DNA from: Hibiscus mutabilis | Lineage: Eukaryota; Streptophyta; Magnoliopsida; Malvales; Malvaceae | Length of the DNA stretch: 64,000 bases | Direction of reading: 5' to 3' | Assembly (NCBI GenBank): GCA_019671005.1 | Contig: CM033721.1 | Location: 50,758,864-50,822,863 of the forward strand | Shown: positions 34,522 to 46,219 of the stretch, in pieces | Position numbering within the stretch: position 1 is the stretch's first letter | Layout of the letters: each line of letters starts with the position of its first letter | Program-made: the position numbers and the translations under genes | The notes under the pieces: model-generated | The model's input: the letters and a program-made list of their open reading frames with translations, nothing else | Told to the model about the DNA's origin: nothing | The model's database searches: none

Positions 34522-35757
34522 ATGAGGAGATCTGGAAAAAGTACGAAGAAAATTTTCAACAGTGACCAAATCGTAGGATTTCCCTCTAATTGCATGGCTA
34601 TAGTAAGCATGCACAAATGGGAACTCTTCTACGAGCAGAAAAGGAAGGTTTATGCGATCATTGTTTGTGAGTTCTACACCCATTTGACCACCAAAGACAA
34701 TTTGTTCTTGATGATACGAGGTACATGCATTCATTTTAATGAAGGTTACATCAATGCCATGCTCAAACGAGAAGGAACATCTGGAGTATGCCGAGTTAAT
34801 GACTGTTGCCAAAAGGAAGAATTGTTGGCAGATCTATGTGAACCAGGCACGAAGTGGGTTGAGTCTTGCAATGGACACCGCACCGTCAAGAGATTAGCAC
34901 TAACATATAAGCCAAGGGGTGGAACCATTTTCTAAAGGCAAATCTCACGCCAACCACCCACAACAAAACGGTGTCGAAGGAATGGCTGACGTTACTACAC
35001 TCAATAATTATTGGCCGAAAAATCAATGTTGGGCGGATCATCATCGAGGAGACATATAAATGTGCTAGTAAGCCCAAAGGCAGTTTATTCTTAAAATAAT
35101 CGACGCTAAAGCCCAAGGTGCCAAAGGTAGAATCTGACACTCTCGTGCCAGTTGAATCACTGGCATTGCTTTTTGAGATCCATCATCGCTAGGAGATCAT
35201 TCTCCAGAAATTAGAGAAAGTTGAAGAGGGAAATCTCAAGCTCTGGCAGTACAATCATGCCAGGGACGTTTCCATCAGAGAAACCCTTGAAAAGATATCC
35301 CCAAATTTTTTGCCAGCCTTCCCAAATTTCCCTGTCGAGATCTTTGCCAATGATGATGCAATGACAGCTAGTCTCTAATCAGCTCGTACCCTGTCTGATG
35401 CCACAGTCCTTGTTATCTCCAGTTCATGTTGAATCTGCTAGTACTGAATCCCAAGTTGAATCAATGGAAGCCAAAGAAAAGAAAATCAAAGCCAAGTCTA
35501 CCAAAGCTAAATCCACTACAATGCCTGCTACACCACCTGTTGAACCTACTCAGTCTGATGCCACCGCTACTCCTACCGCATCGGAACCTACCAAGATTGT
35601 GGAGGAAGTTCTCCGAGATATTAGAGCTTCCACTGCCACCTCAAAGCTAAACATGAAAGGAAGGAAAAGAATGGCCCCTGATCATGGGACCTTTATGAAG
35701 AGAATGACCCGTGTCACACGAGAAGAAGTCTCCAAACAGCAGTCCTCTTCTTCCTAA
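34522..35757 (+). pseudogene. Env-like third ORF of A
   Basis: Met at 34522 opens a basic N-terminus (MRRSGKSTKKIFNSDQIVGF), then HKWELFYEQKRKVYAIIVCE, NDCCQKEELLADLCEPGTKW, up to a stop at 34935. In another frame the domain continues: SKEWLTLLHSIIIGRKINVG and RIIIEETYKCASKPKGSLF. These are features of the putative plant transposon protein domain, as at 10020-11274. The last block (35398-35757) is Lys/Ala/Pro/Thr-rich with KKIKAKSTKAKSTTMPATPP and ends KQQSSSS-stop. No signal peptide or clear transmembrane segment. Function unknown; it occupies the env position. At least one frameshift and several stops. Confidence 0.8.
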
Positions 35758-36815
35758 ACTCCTTTGCATTTCATTTTATTGCATTCAAATGTTCATGCAT
35801 TTTATTTTTCTGTTAACTATATATATCAGTTGTTTTCATGCATTGACGATAATGCACATCTTTGGTTTAGGGGTGTGCGTTGCCTCACATTTATGCCATG
35901 CATTCATGCTTTCATTTTTTGCCATGCTTGTATGTCATATAGGTTAGTTGCATACCGAACCACTAAAAATATGAAAGAAATTTTTGCCTCGATTTAGTTT
36001 TGAAGAATGTTGACACTTTATTTGGCAAGTTTAATTTGAACTAGGTTAATCTGTTCGATGAAGAAATTTTAAATCTTTAGTTGCCTATGCCAGCAGAATA
36101 GTAATGTCAGTCTGCTTAGCAATTGATCTCTAGTTTAGGGAATTGAACTTTTACTTAACACGTAGTATGCATCTAGTTCCCAGACAAAATTAAAACTGTT
36201 GAAACTAAGCTCAAAATAAAAAAAGAAAAAATTGATGCTAGGGAAAAAAAGAATAAGGCAATAATGTTTTACCAGGGCAAGAAAAAGAAAATAGAACTCT
36301 CATCTTCCTAGAGATAATAAGTTACTTGGGGCTTCGTGGTTTGCTCCATCTTAGTTCTCAAGTACAAAAAACTTTAAGGTATGAGTTGAAGAGTAAAAGC
36401 CTAATAATGTCTGGATTAACGTGAGGGTTCCTGGTATGCTCCCTCTTATTCTCACCCCAAACAGTGTTACGAAGAAAGCTTAAATTATTGTGAGCAGAAA
36501 CCCTTGGCATGAATGAAAAAAAAAAAGAAAAATTCAGAGTTTAGGTAGTAAATTGGACTAAGGGAGTGAAAGGATACTTGATGCATATTACTACACATCA
36601 TGCACCCTTCAAGCTCTTAGACTAGAGTTATATTGTTGCACTTGAATTTACTACCTGCTTGGCATTGCTGCACTGAGATACCTGAGGACAGAAATAGAGC
36701 CAAATTCTGCTTGCCAACACATGTTGGCATTCCAACCAAAGTTTGGTTGAGTTACTATTTTCACAATTTTGGTTTTTAATTTTACCTACATTACTTGAGG
36801 ACAAGCAATGAGCTA
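35758..36815 (+). other. 3' noncoding region of A
   Basis: No coding signal. Contains A-rich tracts (36210-36290, 36510-36530) and ends with ttgaggacaagcaatgagct just before the PPT, a phrase typical of Athila 3' ends. Short ORFs at 35711-35997 look incidental. Confidence 0.6.
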
Positions 36816-36827
36816 GGTTTGGAGGAG
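36816..36827 (+). promoter_or_regulatory. Polypurine tract of A
   Basis: ggtttggaggag abuts TGTTACC, the 3' LTR start. Confidence 0.8.
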
Positions 36828-38415
36828 TGTTACCTCCTCAAGAATACTATTTTTATGCCTATTTTACAATTCCTTTGCTTGCTTTTGAGTACATTTAGCT
36901 ACATTTCGTTGTTAAAATCATGCATTTACATAAGGAGTTAGGATTTGTGTCTATGCCAGTGTGAAGGGTTGTTTGTTGGCAATATCGCAGGCTTGGCATA
37001 GGAGTTGGCAGTGCAGGAAGGAATGCCAGAGAGAATGCCGAGATGTTGTTGGTACATATGGACCAAGTAATGCCAAAGCTCCGATTGGCAGAGAAGAGGA
37101 ATTTGAGGCCAAGCCAAGTAGTTGTTGAACCCAAAAAAATAGGACTAGATCAGGCTGCAAGAAGATAGCAATTGGATCAATCTCCAAAGAAATAGCGGAA
37201 AAATAGTCCAAGTTTGGTTGGCAGAATGATGCCAATCTTGCTTGGTGAAGCAGTGATGGTAGATGACATCAGCCCTAACCTGATCAGCTCACATTCAAAC
37301 TTTGGATAAGATGATCACATCTTTTATCCCTTCAGCATTCAAAATTTAAACTCAAGAGCTTATCCTAAGTCTTCCTTGCACACCTATTTAAAGAACAATC
37401 AAGCAAGAATTCGCGGAGGATTTTTCTAGCGGATTTTCATGGAGAGATTTTTAGAGTAAAAGATGATCGGCTGCACCAAGAAGATGTGGTTCAACCAGCT
37501 TGACTGAGAGCCTGGATCTTGAAGGGCTGCATTGAGAGACCCTTTCTTGCCCATTCTCTTTGTTTAGTTGTTTTTATTTTCTTTTAAATGATGATGTCTT
37601 TGCAAAATGTTGAAGGTTTTTTAGTTGATACCCTCACCATGAACTAATTTAATAGATGGTGGGAGATGTTTGCGTTGAACGCTATTTTTATGTTTAGTTT
37701 TTAATAAAGAAAATGCTTCGGCATTGTTTTCTCTATCTGGCATGTTCTACAATGTTTTATCAAAACTATACCAAGCAAGAGCTAGCATTGTTGGCTTATT
37801 GAATCTTAATATCTTAACAAACTTAGGGGGTAACAATCTGTTGCCAGATACTAAGGAAAGATGCTTCGAAAGAAGATGTTCAAGTAGATGAACTTACTTC
37901 TGAAGTGAATCTACCCCTTAGGAGTAAAGGTTGGGACTTAATCAAATTGATTTATGAAAAACATCACTATAGAGATATAGGGGTTTTTACATGGTTAATT
38001 TAGGGTATTAACTATCGAGAGAGGCGGTGATAATTTTGAATCTGCTCTTTAAACGATGCCAAGGCATTACATTATTAAAGGCTGGCATGACATGAATAGC
38101 GTGAAAACCAGGCACTCCTTGCCAACGCTCATCATTCATTTTAAACAATCTCCTTGCCAACGTTATTTTATTTTTATTTATTTTCTTTTAAACTATTTTC
38201 AAAACCAATTTAAACTCAAACATCTTTTCCTTTGACAAGTAAACAAGCAAGGCAATCAAACTCTTGGTCAATCCTTGTGGGATCAATACTCAGCTTATTC
38301 TTGTATTACTTACTGACCGTGTATACTTGCACGTAAAAGACTAAATCTTGGCACTCTTTTATACATTCCAAATACATTTTCTACCCCTTTTGTCAAGCAC
38401 TCTCACAGTCGAACA
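36828..38415 (+). repeat. 3' LTR of A (1588 bp)
   Basis: TGTTACCTCCTC to ACAGTCGAACA, mate of 26839-28410. About 30 differences in the first ~265 bases by eye, so the insertion is not recent. The minus-strand ORFs 36895-37235 are the LTR counterpart of 26963-27190 and I treat them as chance. Confidence 0.95.
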
Positions 38416-39740
38416 TTGGGGTATGTGTTGGGAACAAATTGCCTTATTACTACAGTCTGAAATGTTTTGATTTGAAATGGAAGTCTTAGATCATTGCTTA
38501 AAGCTGGCCTGATTGTTTTGTTTTGGTGTATTATCATGCCTTAGATATTTTAGCATAATAGGACCGAGGAGAGAGTTGTGATCCAGTATGATTGCTAGTG
38601 TCGTTGGGTAGGGAAATCAGAAGGATGTTTTACCTCATGGGGGGTTGCCACCCCTCTGCCTATTCCATCTGAGAATGTGAAGCAAGCACCACTTGTGCCA
38701 ACTGGGTGAGTGTTGGGTGATATGGTGCCTTTGATACAGGCGATGAATAAAGCTTTTCAAGTTGTTGTTGTTGGAGCGCATGTACCTGCGCTAGCTGGTA
38801 GGCAAACGGGATTGCTGTTGGAACGTCTCTGTAGTTTAGGAGGAGTTGAGTACAGAGGGTTGGCACCCGAGGCATCTGAGGTGTGGATGGCCAGTACTGT
38901 TCAAATTTTGGATCAAATGGGGTGTAATAACGCCTATAAGTTGGGATGTGTTGTATCCCTGTTACAAGGAGACGCGTATAGTTAGTGGACAATTGTAACT
39001 GTGGGCATGAAACCCAATGATATGGATTGGGAGTTTTTACAAGCTTTCTTTAAGAAGAAGTATCTAGGAGTTAGATACTTGGATGAAAATAAACATGAGT
39101 TTTTAGCTTTGATTTAGGGAAATATGTCTATAGAGAGTATGGGGTCCAATTTGTTCGGTTGAGCTAGTATACCCCTGAGCTAGTACCAGATGAGAGGCAT
39201 CGTTCTGACTGATTCTACTACAGATTGGTACAAGATGTAAAGATGTACATGTTGGCTTCTAACTACACCGATTTTGATGTGTTGGTTACATGGGCAAAGG
39301 ACATTGAGTAGAACTTGGGTTTATCATCTCGTATGGGAGGTTCTGGCTCAGGCAAGAGAGTTGTATACTCTAGTTTCGGTGGCAGTTAGTATAAAAAGCA
39401 TCGTGATAAAGGTATCATTCTGATTCGAGGTGGGGTAGAGGTAGTGTTGGGCATGGATCGCATGGTCAAGGTACCCAGGCTAGATCGGCTTTTAATACAT
39501 GTTGGGTATGTAGATAGCGTGAGCATATGAGGCGAGACTGTCCACGTTTAGCTCATGAGGGACAGGCCTTGCTGATGTTGTCGCTAACTCTTGTTGGAGT
39601 TGTGGGTCTCGTGATCATTTGAGACGCCATTGTCCATTGTTAGCTGGTGGTGGACAGGCTAGGGCACATGCAGTTGCACCAAAGCGAGGCTTTGGTCGTA
39701 GCTGGGGATAGTTTCAGCGTAGGGACAAGGGTCTGAGGAC
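38416..39740 (+). pseudogene. Gag of B with two zinc knuckles
   Basis: After Athila A, the B reading holds LCSLGGVEYRGLAPEASEVW, then STVQILDQMGC, VVSLLQGDAYS-stop (Trp expected), TVGMKPNDMDWEFLQAFFKK and KYLGVRYLDENKHEFLALI-stop. The SIESMGS..FGxAS.IPLS region corresponds to (M)S..EY...F..LS.Y.PE in another frame (39125-39190). Zinc knuckles: CWVCR-stop-REHMRRDC at 39499-39545 and CWSCGSRDHLRRHC at 39591-39632. The N-terminal portion up to 38640 is poorly readable. Frame changes and stops throughout. Confidence 0.85.
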
Positions 39741-39741
39741 G

Positions 39742-40326
39742 GTGGCTCATACTGTTTCTATTCAACTTGAGGGTGGTGGTCCTGCGAGGATGTACACACA
39801 TCGCAAGGGATGTAATGACACCAATGTGATTGCAGGTACATTTACTTTGAAATCTCTGCCGTTGTTTTCCTTGGTTGATTCTGGTTCTACGCATTCATAT
39901 ATATTGCGTGAGCATGCACATTGTCTTGATATACCTGTTGAGGTGTTAGATGTGGGTATGCAAGTAACTAGTTCTTTTGGTGAAACGATTGTTACAAGAA
40001 GTTTGTTTAGGAGATGTCCTCTGACTGTTCAAGGTCATGTGTTTGCGGTTGATTTGATGGAGTTTCCGTTTCATAGTTTTGATGTAATCTTGGGTATGGA
40101 TTGGTTAACCAAGCATGGGGTTGTGGTTGATTTTGAAACCAAGCGAGTTTCCTTAAAACTTGCTGATGATTATGAGGTGGTAATCATGGGTGAGAATGCT
40201 ACGTCTTGTCCAACATTGTTTCGGCTCTGGAAGTGAGTCGTTTGATGGATTCGAGTTGTGAGGCATTTCTAGCCTATGTTATAAATCTAGGGTCAAAGGA
40301 GGTGAGTGTTCAGGATATACGCACGG
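39742..40326 (+). pseudogene. Aspartic protease of B
   Basis: An open block (39742-40236) with FTLKSLPLFSLVDSGSTHSY (active Asp near 39874), LDIPVEVLDVGMQVTSSFGE, FAVDLMEFPFHSFDVILGMD and WLTKHGVVVDFETKRVSLK. This is a nearly intact chromovirus protease, the best kept part of B. After a frame change comes CEAFLAYVINLGSKEVSVQD to the insertion site. The linker to RT resumes at 45647 after the 5.3-kb LTR. The Met at 39742 is not a real start because PR is part of a polyprotein. Confidence 0.9.
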
Positions 40327-43300
40327 TGTAACACCCTAAACCTAGATTAGTAGTAAACTGAGTCTAGAGTGTTAAAAACAAACAAAGAGAGATTAACTTG
40401 TTTTACAAGTTAAGACTTGATCAAAGAAAATGGGGCAATAATTTAAAACATTTTAATTTGACCTTATTTTATTCAAGACTATTTTCAAGTATGGATCATG
40501 CAAGCAAGTTATTACTTATACTTAGGCATTTCCTAATTGAAGACAATCCATAAAGTTAAAATCAGTCATTTGACAAAAACACTATACTTAATAAACCATG
40601 ACAATGATCGAGTCATGCTCCTTTTTGGACTAAAATTATTTCTTTTCATTTTCCAAATTTATGATTTAATCATTATCAGTTGGAGTTAACTTGTCTTAAA
40701 TTATCAATGAGATCGAAACAGAGATTTCAATAAAGGCTTTTAGATTCAAACAACTAACGTAGTTAACAGTTTAGTCATTCAAACTATACATATCTCTGAC
40801 TTGCAAGAAATTAAGCAATCGAACTTCCATTCCCTGATCACAGTACACCCAACAAGCTTGTTCACTTAACATTTTAACATCAAAGTACTTGGCTATATAT
40901 ATGCCATCAATATCAACCAATCGTAGTGTATTATGCTAATCATCTTAAAGTAAATTAAAATCTTCATTTAAGAAAACACCTAGTTCGAAGTATGGTAATT
41001 ATCTGCTTACTAACTCTTAATTCTTTATGATTAAGATATTCTTCTCATTTTAAATATAAGCATTATAATGAGATAGACCTATGCAAATTCTCAAGCCATG
41101 ATACACGAACAATACATAACAGATCATTCAATCCTCATGTCACCGATAAAACATCATACAACATAACTTACATTCCAAGCAACCATTTGAACAACCATCA
41201 ATCCAAGGTTTCCTTTAACTTCAACTGTAATAGTTTAAGACAACCAACCAATCATCATAGCAAGCTTATGATTACAAACATAGGTTATCCTTAATATTTA
41301 CATGCCAAACAATGTAAGTTTCTACATGTATAGACATTACCATATTGCCACCATTATAGGAGTATTAACTAAGAGAAATCCAATTCCACTTGGATCCCAA
41401 GAAGTGACTTGCAATCATTTGAACACGATTGGATTACACGAGCCATAGATAACCTGCAATGCATGATTATGAAATGAATTAGGCTTTTATAGCCTAAGTG
41501 AGTTAGCAATACAAGTAATGTACAATAATAGTCATAGCTCAATAAGTAACTAAACAATTCAAGACCATGATCATCCAAGAACTCTCTTGCAAGTTAAGTT
41601 AGTACACACATATCTTGTTTATTGAAGATTGTTTAGTAATTTCAGTCCTTTAGCATTGTTCAAATTATTCTAGCTTGTATCATTCAATTGCTCACTAAGA
41701 GCTGTCAATCACCATGGCTACAAAAGCTCTTAATTACAGTGCTCCCCAAGAGTTTTCAATTGCAAGACTCACCACGAGTTATCCCTTACCAGGCTCACCA
41801 TGAGCTACCACACAAAGTGTTTGATCACATTTCTTTTACATTATTGGCTTAATGTAAACATTTCATATCCTTTACAAGTTTGCCTTGGATTGTTATTGGT
41901 GACGAATAATATTAGTTCAGGCGATACTTAGCTCAGATACATAGCAATTGCTAATATCGAATTATATCAACAAGCGATGGTAATTAGTACCATCGAAACA
42001 TATCAATGGGGACCGTAGTCCAGTCCAAACATAACAGTCATCAACCAATAAATCCAATGTCTTCCATTTAAAAGGCAACCTACATGTTTTATCTTAGTTT
42101 TGATATTTAGGAAGTTGCTTGTTGTACAAGTAGCTTTACTTTTAAAGCTAATAGAGATTTCTTAGGTTACAAGTAACCTTGCTTGTTTCTTTATTTCAAT
42201 GACTTATTGCATAAGTCAAGGTTTCTTGCTTCTTAATTTTGTCATTCGGGAAGTATCTTATCGTACAAGTAATCTTACTTTATTACTTAACTTAGTGTCT
42301 TATGGCAAGCTCAAAGCTCTAGTAGGCTTAAGGAGTCTTAACTCATTATACTTTAGGTTTTGCTTGTTAACAAGGAGTTTTATGATCAAAGTATTTATAA
42401 ATTGTCTCATGTATTACAACCACAACATAATATCATCAAGATAAGAATCATAGCATACATAATATGGCATGTCATGCATATGAAATGCGACATTATCACA
42501 AGCCTTTCTCGAATGCCATGCTTGAACCCCATCCCCAATGTGCTCTACTTGAGCTCGATGCAACATGTGTACATTTAAGACTTAACATCAAACAAAATTA
42601 GGATGACACCTTGTCAATCCCAAATGTATAGCTACACTCACCTGGTTATTCCAAAGTTATGGAATACCAGAATTCCACAAACTCCAATCTACTTTTTCAC
42701 TTAGCCATCCTTGACAAAGTATACCTCAAAACATATAATCAAATGTTACCAACCACGTCATATAAGACAATCTATTCTACCAAACTATGCACACATTGTT
42801 TATTGTCAAATAGCCCATATGGTTTCTTAATTAAGTAAAATAGTCCATAACACATGTATACACATTCGTATTCATCAAGAAAGTCCACTATTTGTATATG
42901 TATATACAAACAGTCTAGATTACGTATATGTACATTTTTATACATGTAAATACAGACTTTATACCACCAATATACTATAACAGTTCATTTATCCTCAAGT
43001 TAGTAAATCTGTACATTCAAACTGTTCGAAACTCATACAAGACTGCACACAAAACTGCATTCAAAACCGTTTGAAACTGCACAGTTTTAAACTCGAATCT
43101 GCACAGTTTTACTTATGAAACTGCACTATTATTCCCTTAATTAAAATTGTGTTCTAATACAATTCAATTCTGCCCCTTAGTTCCTTTTTAAAATAGCATC
43201 ATTTTAAGTATAATAAAATAGCTTCAATTCGATTTCATACACAGGAACATATGAGTTAAAACAGTCCATTACTATTTATTTTCATGTCCAATTAGTCCAT

Positions 43301-45641
43301 TAAACTTGTATACATGTACCTACATATTAAATTAATCCAGCATGATTCTATATCTATCCAAACAGTCCCATTATTGTTCTAATAATCAAAAACAGTTTCC
43401 ATTCTATAATCACACAATCATGTATTTTAAGCAGCCCGGAACTGCCCAACCTACTTATATACACACTGGTTATCACTATAAAACAATTTGTTATAACCAA
43501 GTTCAACTAAAATTGACTACATACAGTTTGAACTATTTAGTAACCAATTTCCAATTCATTCCCACACAGCCAAGTTTCCAAAATAGTTCCAAACTGTCTC
43601 TAATCCAATATGACAGTTTGAACTACATACAGTTTGAACTATTTAGTAACCAATTTCCAATACATATATATATATATGTCCCAACTATCACAAATTTAGC
43701 TCAAAACAAGGCAAATCATGTATTTATCAAAATTATCGTACAAATACAATCCATGATAGATTTATCATTTAGAAACAGTCCTTAACTCATGATACAATCA
43801 CTTTAAACATTCTTAAGTGTTTTTCCCCTGTTTCGGTTACCCAAAGCAACTCACCGCATATCCATACTCTTTCCAAACAACTTCTAACATACTAATTTGG
43901 AATCTACAATTATTTACGTGTATACTATAGGTGATCAAAATAGTTTCTAAATGCTTGTAAAACAATCCCAATTGCTTTTATTTCCTACAAATATCTTCTA
44001 ATTTGTTCACATGTGCTCAGTATAGTTCATTTCACTGCTTATACATGTATATAAATCAAACATTTCTTAAACATGTCTATGTACATCCAAAAACAATCCA
44101 ATTCAGAAGTGTGCATACAAGATGTATCAAAACAGTTCTTACATATCCATATAGATTTTAGAATAGCCCAAATTTTACATATACACACATAAATATACCA
44201 TGTAAAATCATTATACATCTTATAGTTTATATGACTCCCTCAAAACAGTCCTCAATTGGCTCTTTTATAACCTAATCAAATTTCCAACTTACACACATTC
44301 CTTCACCTGCCTAAATCAGTTTATTCAAGTTCTCATAAACTCAAACAGGGCAGCCACATTCACATACAATCCAGCTCTAATAAACAGTTTCTAATTGTCC
44401 TAATTACTCCAAAAATAGTCCAAATTTTAATACTAGGCAGCGAACAGTCTCAGTTACTTTTATACTGTTATAAAATAGTGTCTAATTCGTAATCACATCA
44501 ATATATATATACTTCAAAATAGCCTCCTAAAACTTCTATTGATACAATCCTGCCCCAAATTCATTTCAATTCAAATATACATTCTTAAAACATCCCCAAC
44601 AAGCTTATTCTAATACCAAAACTGCCCAATTTCATATACACATATAGAAAACAGTCTCTTATTCTTGTACATGTATTTTTTTGCATTTCAAAACTATCTC
44701 AAACAATCCCAAACATATATTTTCCAGTTTAACAAACTAATCCAAATTTCCTATTTACTCATAAGTATACTCAACTATCTAGCATGCTTCTAAGATAGTC
44801 AAGCAATTCATTATGAATGCATAAAGAAATTCAGCTAAATTAAACGGTTCTAAGATTCGGTATTCACCCATGAATTTCTTGTTCATCTTCTCAATTCATA
44901 AATCACAATACAAGGTTTCCAACTCAAAGAAACACACAAAACATTTACCCTAACAATTACACACCTTGGATTCATTCAAATAATTAATCATGCATCAATA
45001 AAAGGGAGAGTGTTTACCTATTTTAAGATGATAATGAATTCAAGACAACCATACACTCTTTAGTGGCTAAACTCTCGAACAAGACAAGGTTTCTCTCTCT
45101 TCACCCTTCCTCCCTAGCTTTTGGCCAAACAACAAGGAAGAAGAAGATTGGTTTCTATCTCCCTCATTCTCCCTCTACACTTGGCTTAATTAAGAGTCTA
45201 AGATGCTGCAAGGAGAGAGTGAGACCGATAGGGAGTTGAGTCGGGAGAGACTATATGAGGGTGAGGGAGATTCGAGAGATTAGCTGAGTTAGTGAACCCT
45301 AAAAATAAATTAGATTTTCCCTCTTTTTCTTTTCTTATAAGCAAGCAATCCCATGATTTACTAAATTTTCTGATTTGGTCATTCTAAAATAGCCATCCAT
45401 TGTCATTATTAATCCAATTAGGTCCTAGACCTATCTTATTCAATTCTAATATAGACCAATTTAAGTCACCTTATGAAATGTCTTATGAAATGTTAACATT
45501 CAAATTATCTTCATATTTAAATCTAACTCAAAGTATGTTTTAACAACAACCAATTAAAATCATATAAGCTTATTGTCTCAGCGGAGTATTTAGGTACAAT
45601 TATCACTAAATACCGTTAGACCCAGTTTTAGGGGTATTACA
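40327..45641 (-). mobile_element. Reverse 5.3-kb solo LTR between PR and RT of B
   Basis: Flanked by the target-site duplication cacgg (40322-40326, 45642-45646). + strand ends TGTAACACCCTAAAC and TTTAGGGGTATTACA are near-perfect inverted repeats of each other, as in long plant gypsy LTRs. Removing it rejoins the PR-RT linker of B. I found no PBS, PPT, second LTR or retroelement protein in 5315 bp, so I read it as a solo LTR. Orientation is minus, from the block ggctt.tatagcctaagtgag (about 41482-41506), which appears reversed relative to 54387-54410. It carries many aaacagtcc words (reverse of ggactgttt), as do F and G. The 147-aa ORF 43342-43785 has no recognisable domain. Confidence 0.8.
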
Positions 45642-45646
45642 CACGG

Positions 45647-46084
45647 TATGTGAGTTTTTGGGTGTATTTTGGAGGAGTTGTCGGGATTGTCACCGAATAG
45701 AGAGGTTGAGTTTAGCATCGAGTTGTATGCAAATACAGTTCCAATGTCTATTGCTCCTTATCGCGTGGCTCCAAAGGAGTTGAAGGAGTTAAAGACGCAA
45801 CTTCAGGAGTTGCTTGATCGAGAGTTTATTAGGCCTAGTATTTCACATTGGGGTGCGCCGGTGTTGTTCGTGAAAAAAAAAGGATGGCACGATGTAGATG
45901 TGCATTGATTATCGGCAACTAAACAAGTTGACGATTAAGAATAAGTATCCCTTTTCACAGATTGATGACTTGTTTGATCAGTTTAGAGGTGCATCTGTGT
46001 TTTCTAAGACTGATTTGAGGCCCGGTATTATCAGTTTAAGGAGAAGGATGTGGATGTGCCTAAGACTGCTTTTCGCACTAGGTA
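45647..46084 (+). pseudogene. Reverse transcriptase of B, N-terminal part
   Basis: ELSGLSPNREVEFSIELYAN, then PMSIAPYRVAPKELKELKTQ, LQELLDREFIRPSISHWGAP and VLFVKKK. A run of nine A at about 45881-45889 coincides with a frameshift. In the next frame CIDYRQLNKLTIKNKYPFSQ and IDDLFDQFRGASVFSKTDLR follow. A second one-base slip occurs at PG(Y), and the reading ends in PKTAF.TRY at the D insertion. This is the fingers region of the chromovirus RT; the catalytic YxDD part is outside the window. Confidence 0.9.
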
Positions 46085-46219
46085 TGTAACACCCCAAAAA
46101 CCGAGTAAAATGTTAGAGAAAAAGTTATACAGTCAATTGATGAAAGCTAGTTATAAGTTACTTTAAGAAAGTAGAATTATCTTCCTACTGGGCTAAATTG
46201 ATTAAAAGAAAGTTAAGGG
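46085..46219 (+). repeat. D: start of an LTR inserted in the RT of B
   Basis: Starts TGTAACACCCC immediately after the RT codons for RTRY, so 46080-46084 (aggta) is the candidate target-site copy. Only 135 bases before another LTR (F1) starts. The far end of D and the second aggta are not found in the window. Confidence 0.6.

Larger units (their letters stand above)
26839..38415 (+). mobile_element. A: complete Athila element with env-like ORF (11577 bp)
   Basis: Two LTRs with TG...CA ends (26839-28410 and 36828-38415), a perfect target-site duplication ttggg (26834-26838, 38416-38420), a tRNA-Asp PBS, gag, PR, RT, RH and INT in gypsy order, an env-like third ORF and a polypurine tract against the 3' LTR. 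All this is the Athila layout. The body is structurally complete but decayed: many stops, a small pol deletion near 32000, and about one tenth of positions differing between the LTRs in the first ~265 bases (counted by eye). It sits 118 bases after the PBS of B. Confidence 0.95.
23447..46084 (+). mobile_element. B: Tekay/Del-type chromovirus, interrupted three times
   Basis: 5' LTR 23447-26701, PBS 26704-26720, gag 38416-39740, PR 39742-40236 and RT to 46084. It is split by Athila A (26839-38415), by a 5.3-kb solo LTR (40327-45641) and by LTR D starting at 46085. Each of the first two inserts has its own target-site duplication within B. RNase H, INT and the 3' LTR are not in the window. Candidate target-site copy in C: gaaag (23442-23446). 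B preserves its protein motifs better than C but has stops and frameshifts. Confidence 0.9.

Noticed and set aside
35398..35757. Lys/Ala/Thr-rich 119-codon ORF as a separate gene
   Set aside because: Its place at the end of the env-like region of A and the similar tail in E make it the C-terminal piece of that ORF.
43650..43680. Short ta-runs (43662-43678, 56608-56630, 63050-63065) as functional elements
   Set aside because: Ordinary AT microsatellites in AT-rich LTR sequence.
43342..43785. 147-codon ORF as a host gene
   Set aside because: It lies inside a solo LTR, is made of low-complexity Tyr/Asn/Gln/Ile-rich sequence from AT-rich DNA, and shows no domain.
40327..45641. A DNA transposon with terminal inverted repeats TGTAACACCCTAAA
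   Set aside because: TG...CA ends, a 5-bp target duplication, and shared words and blocks with other LTRs (F, G, 53809-55155) fit an LTR better; no transposase is visible. Kept as a caveat in the length finding.
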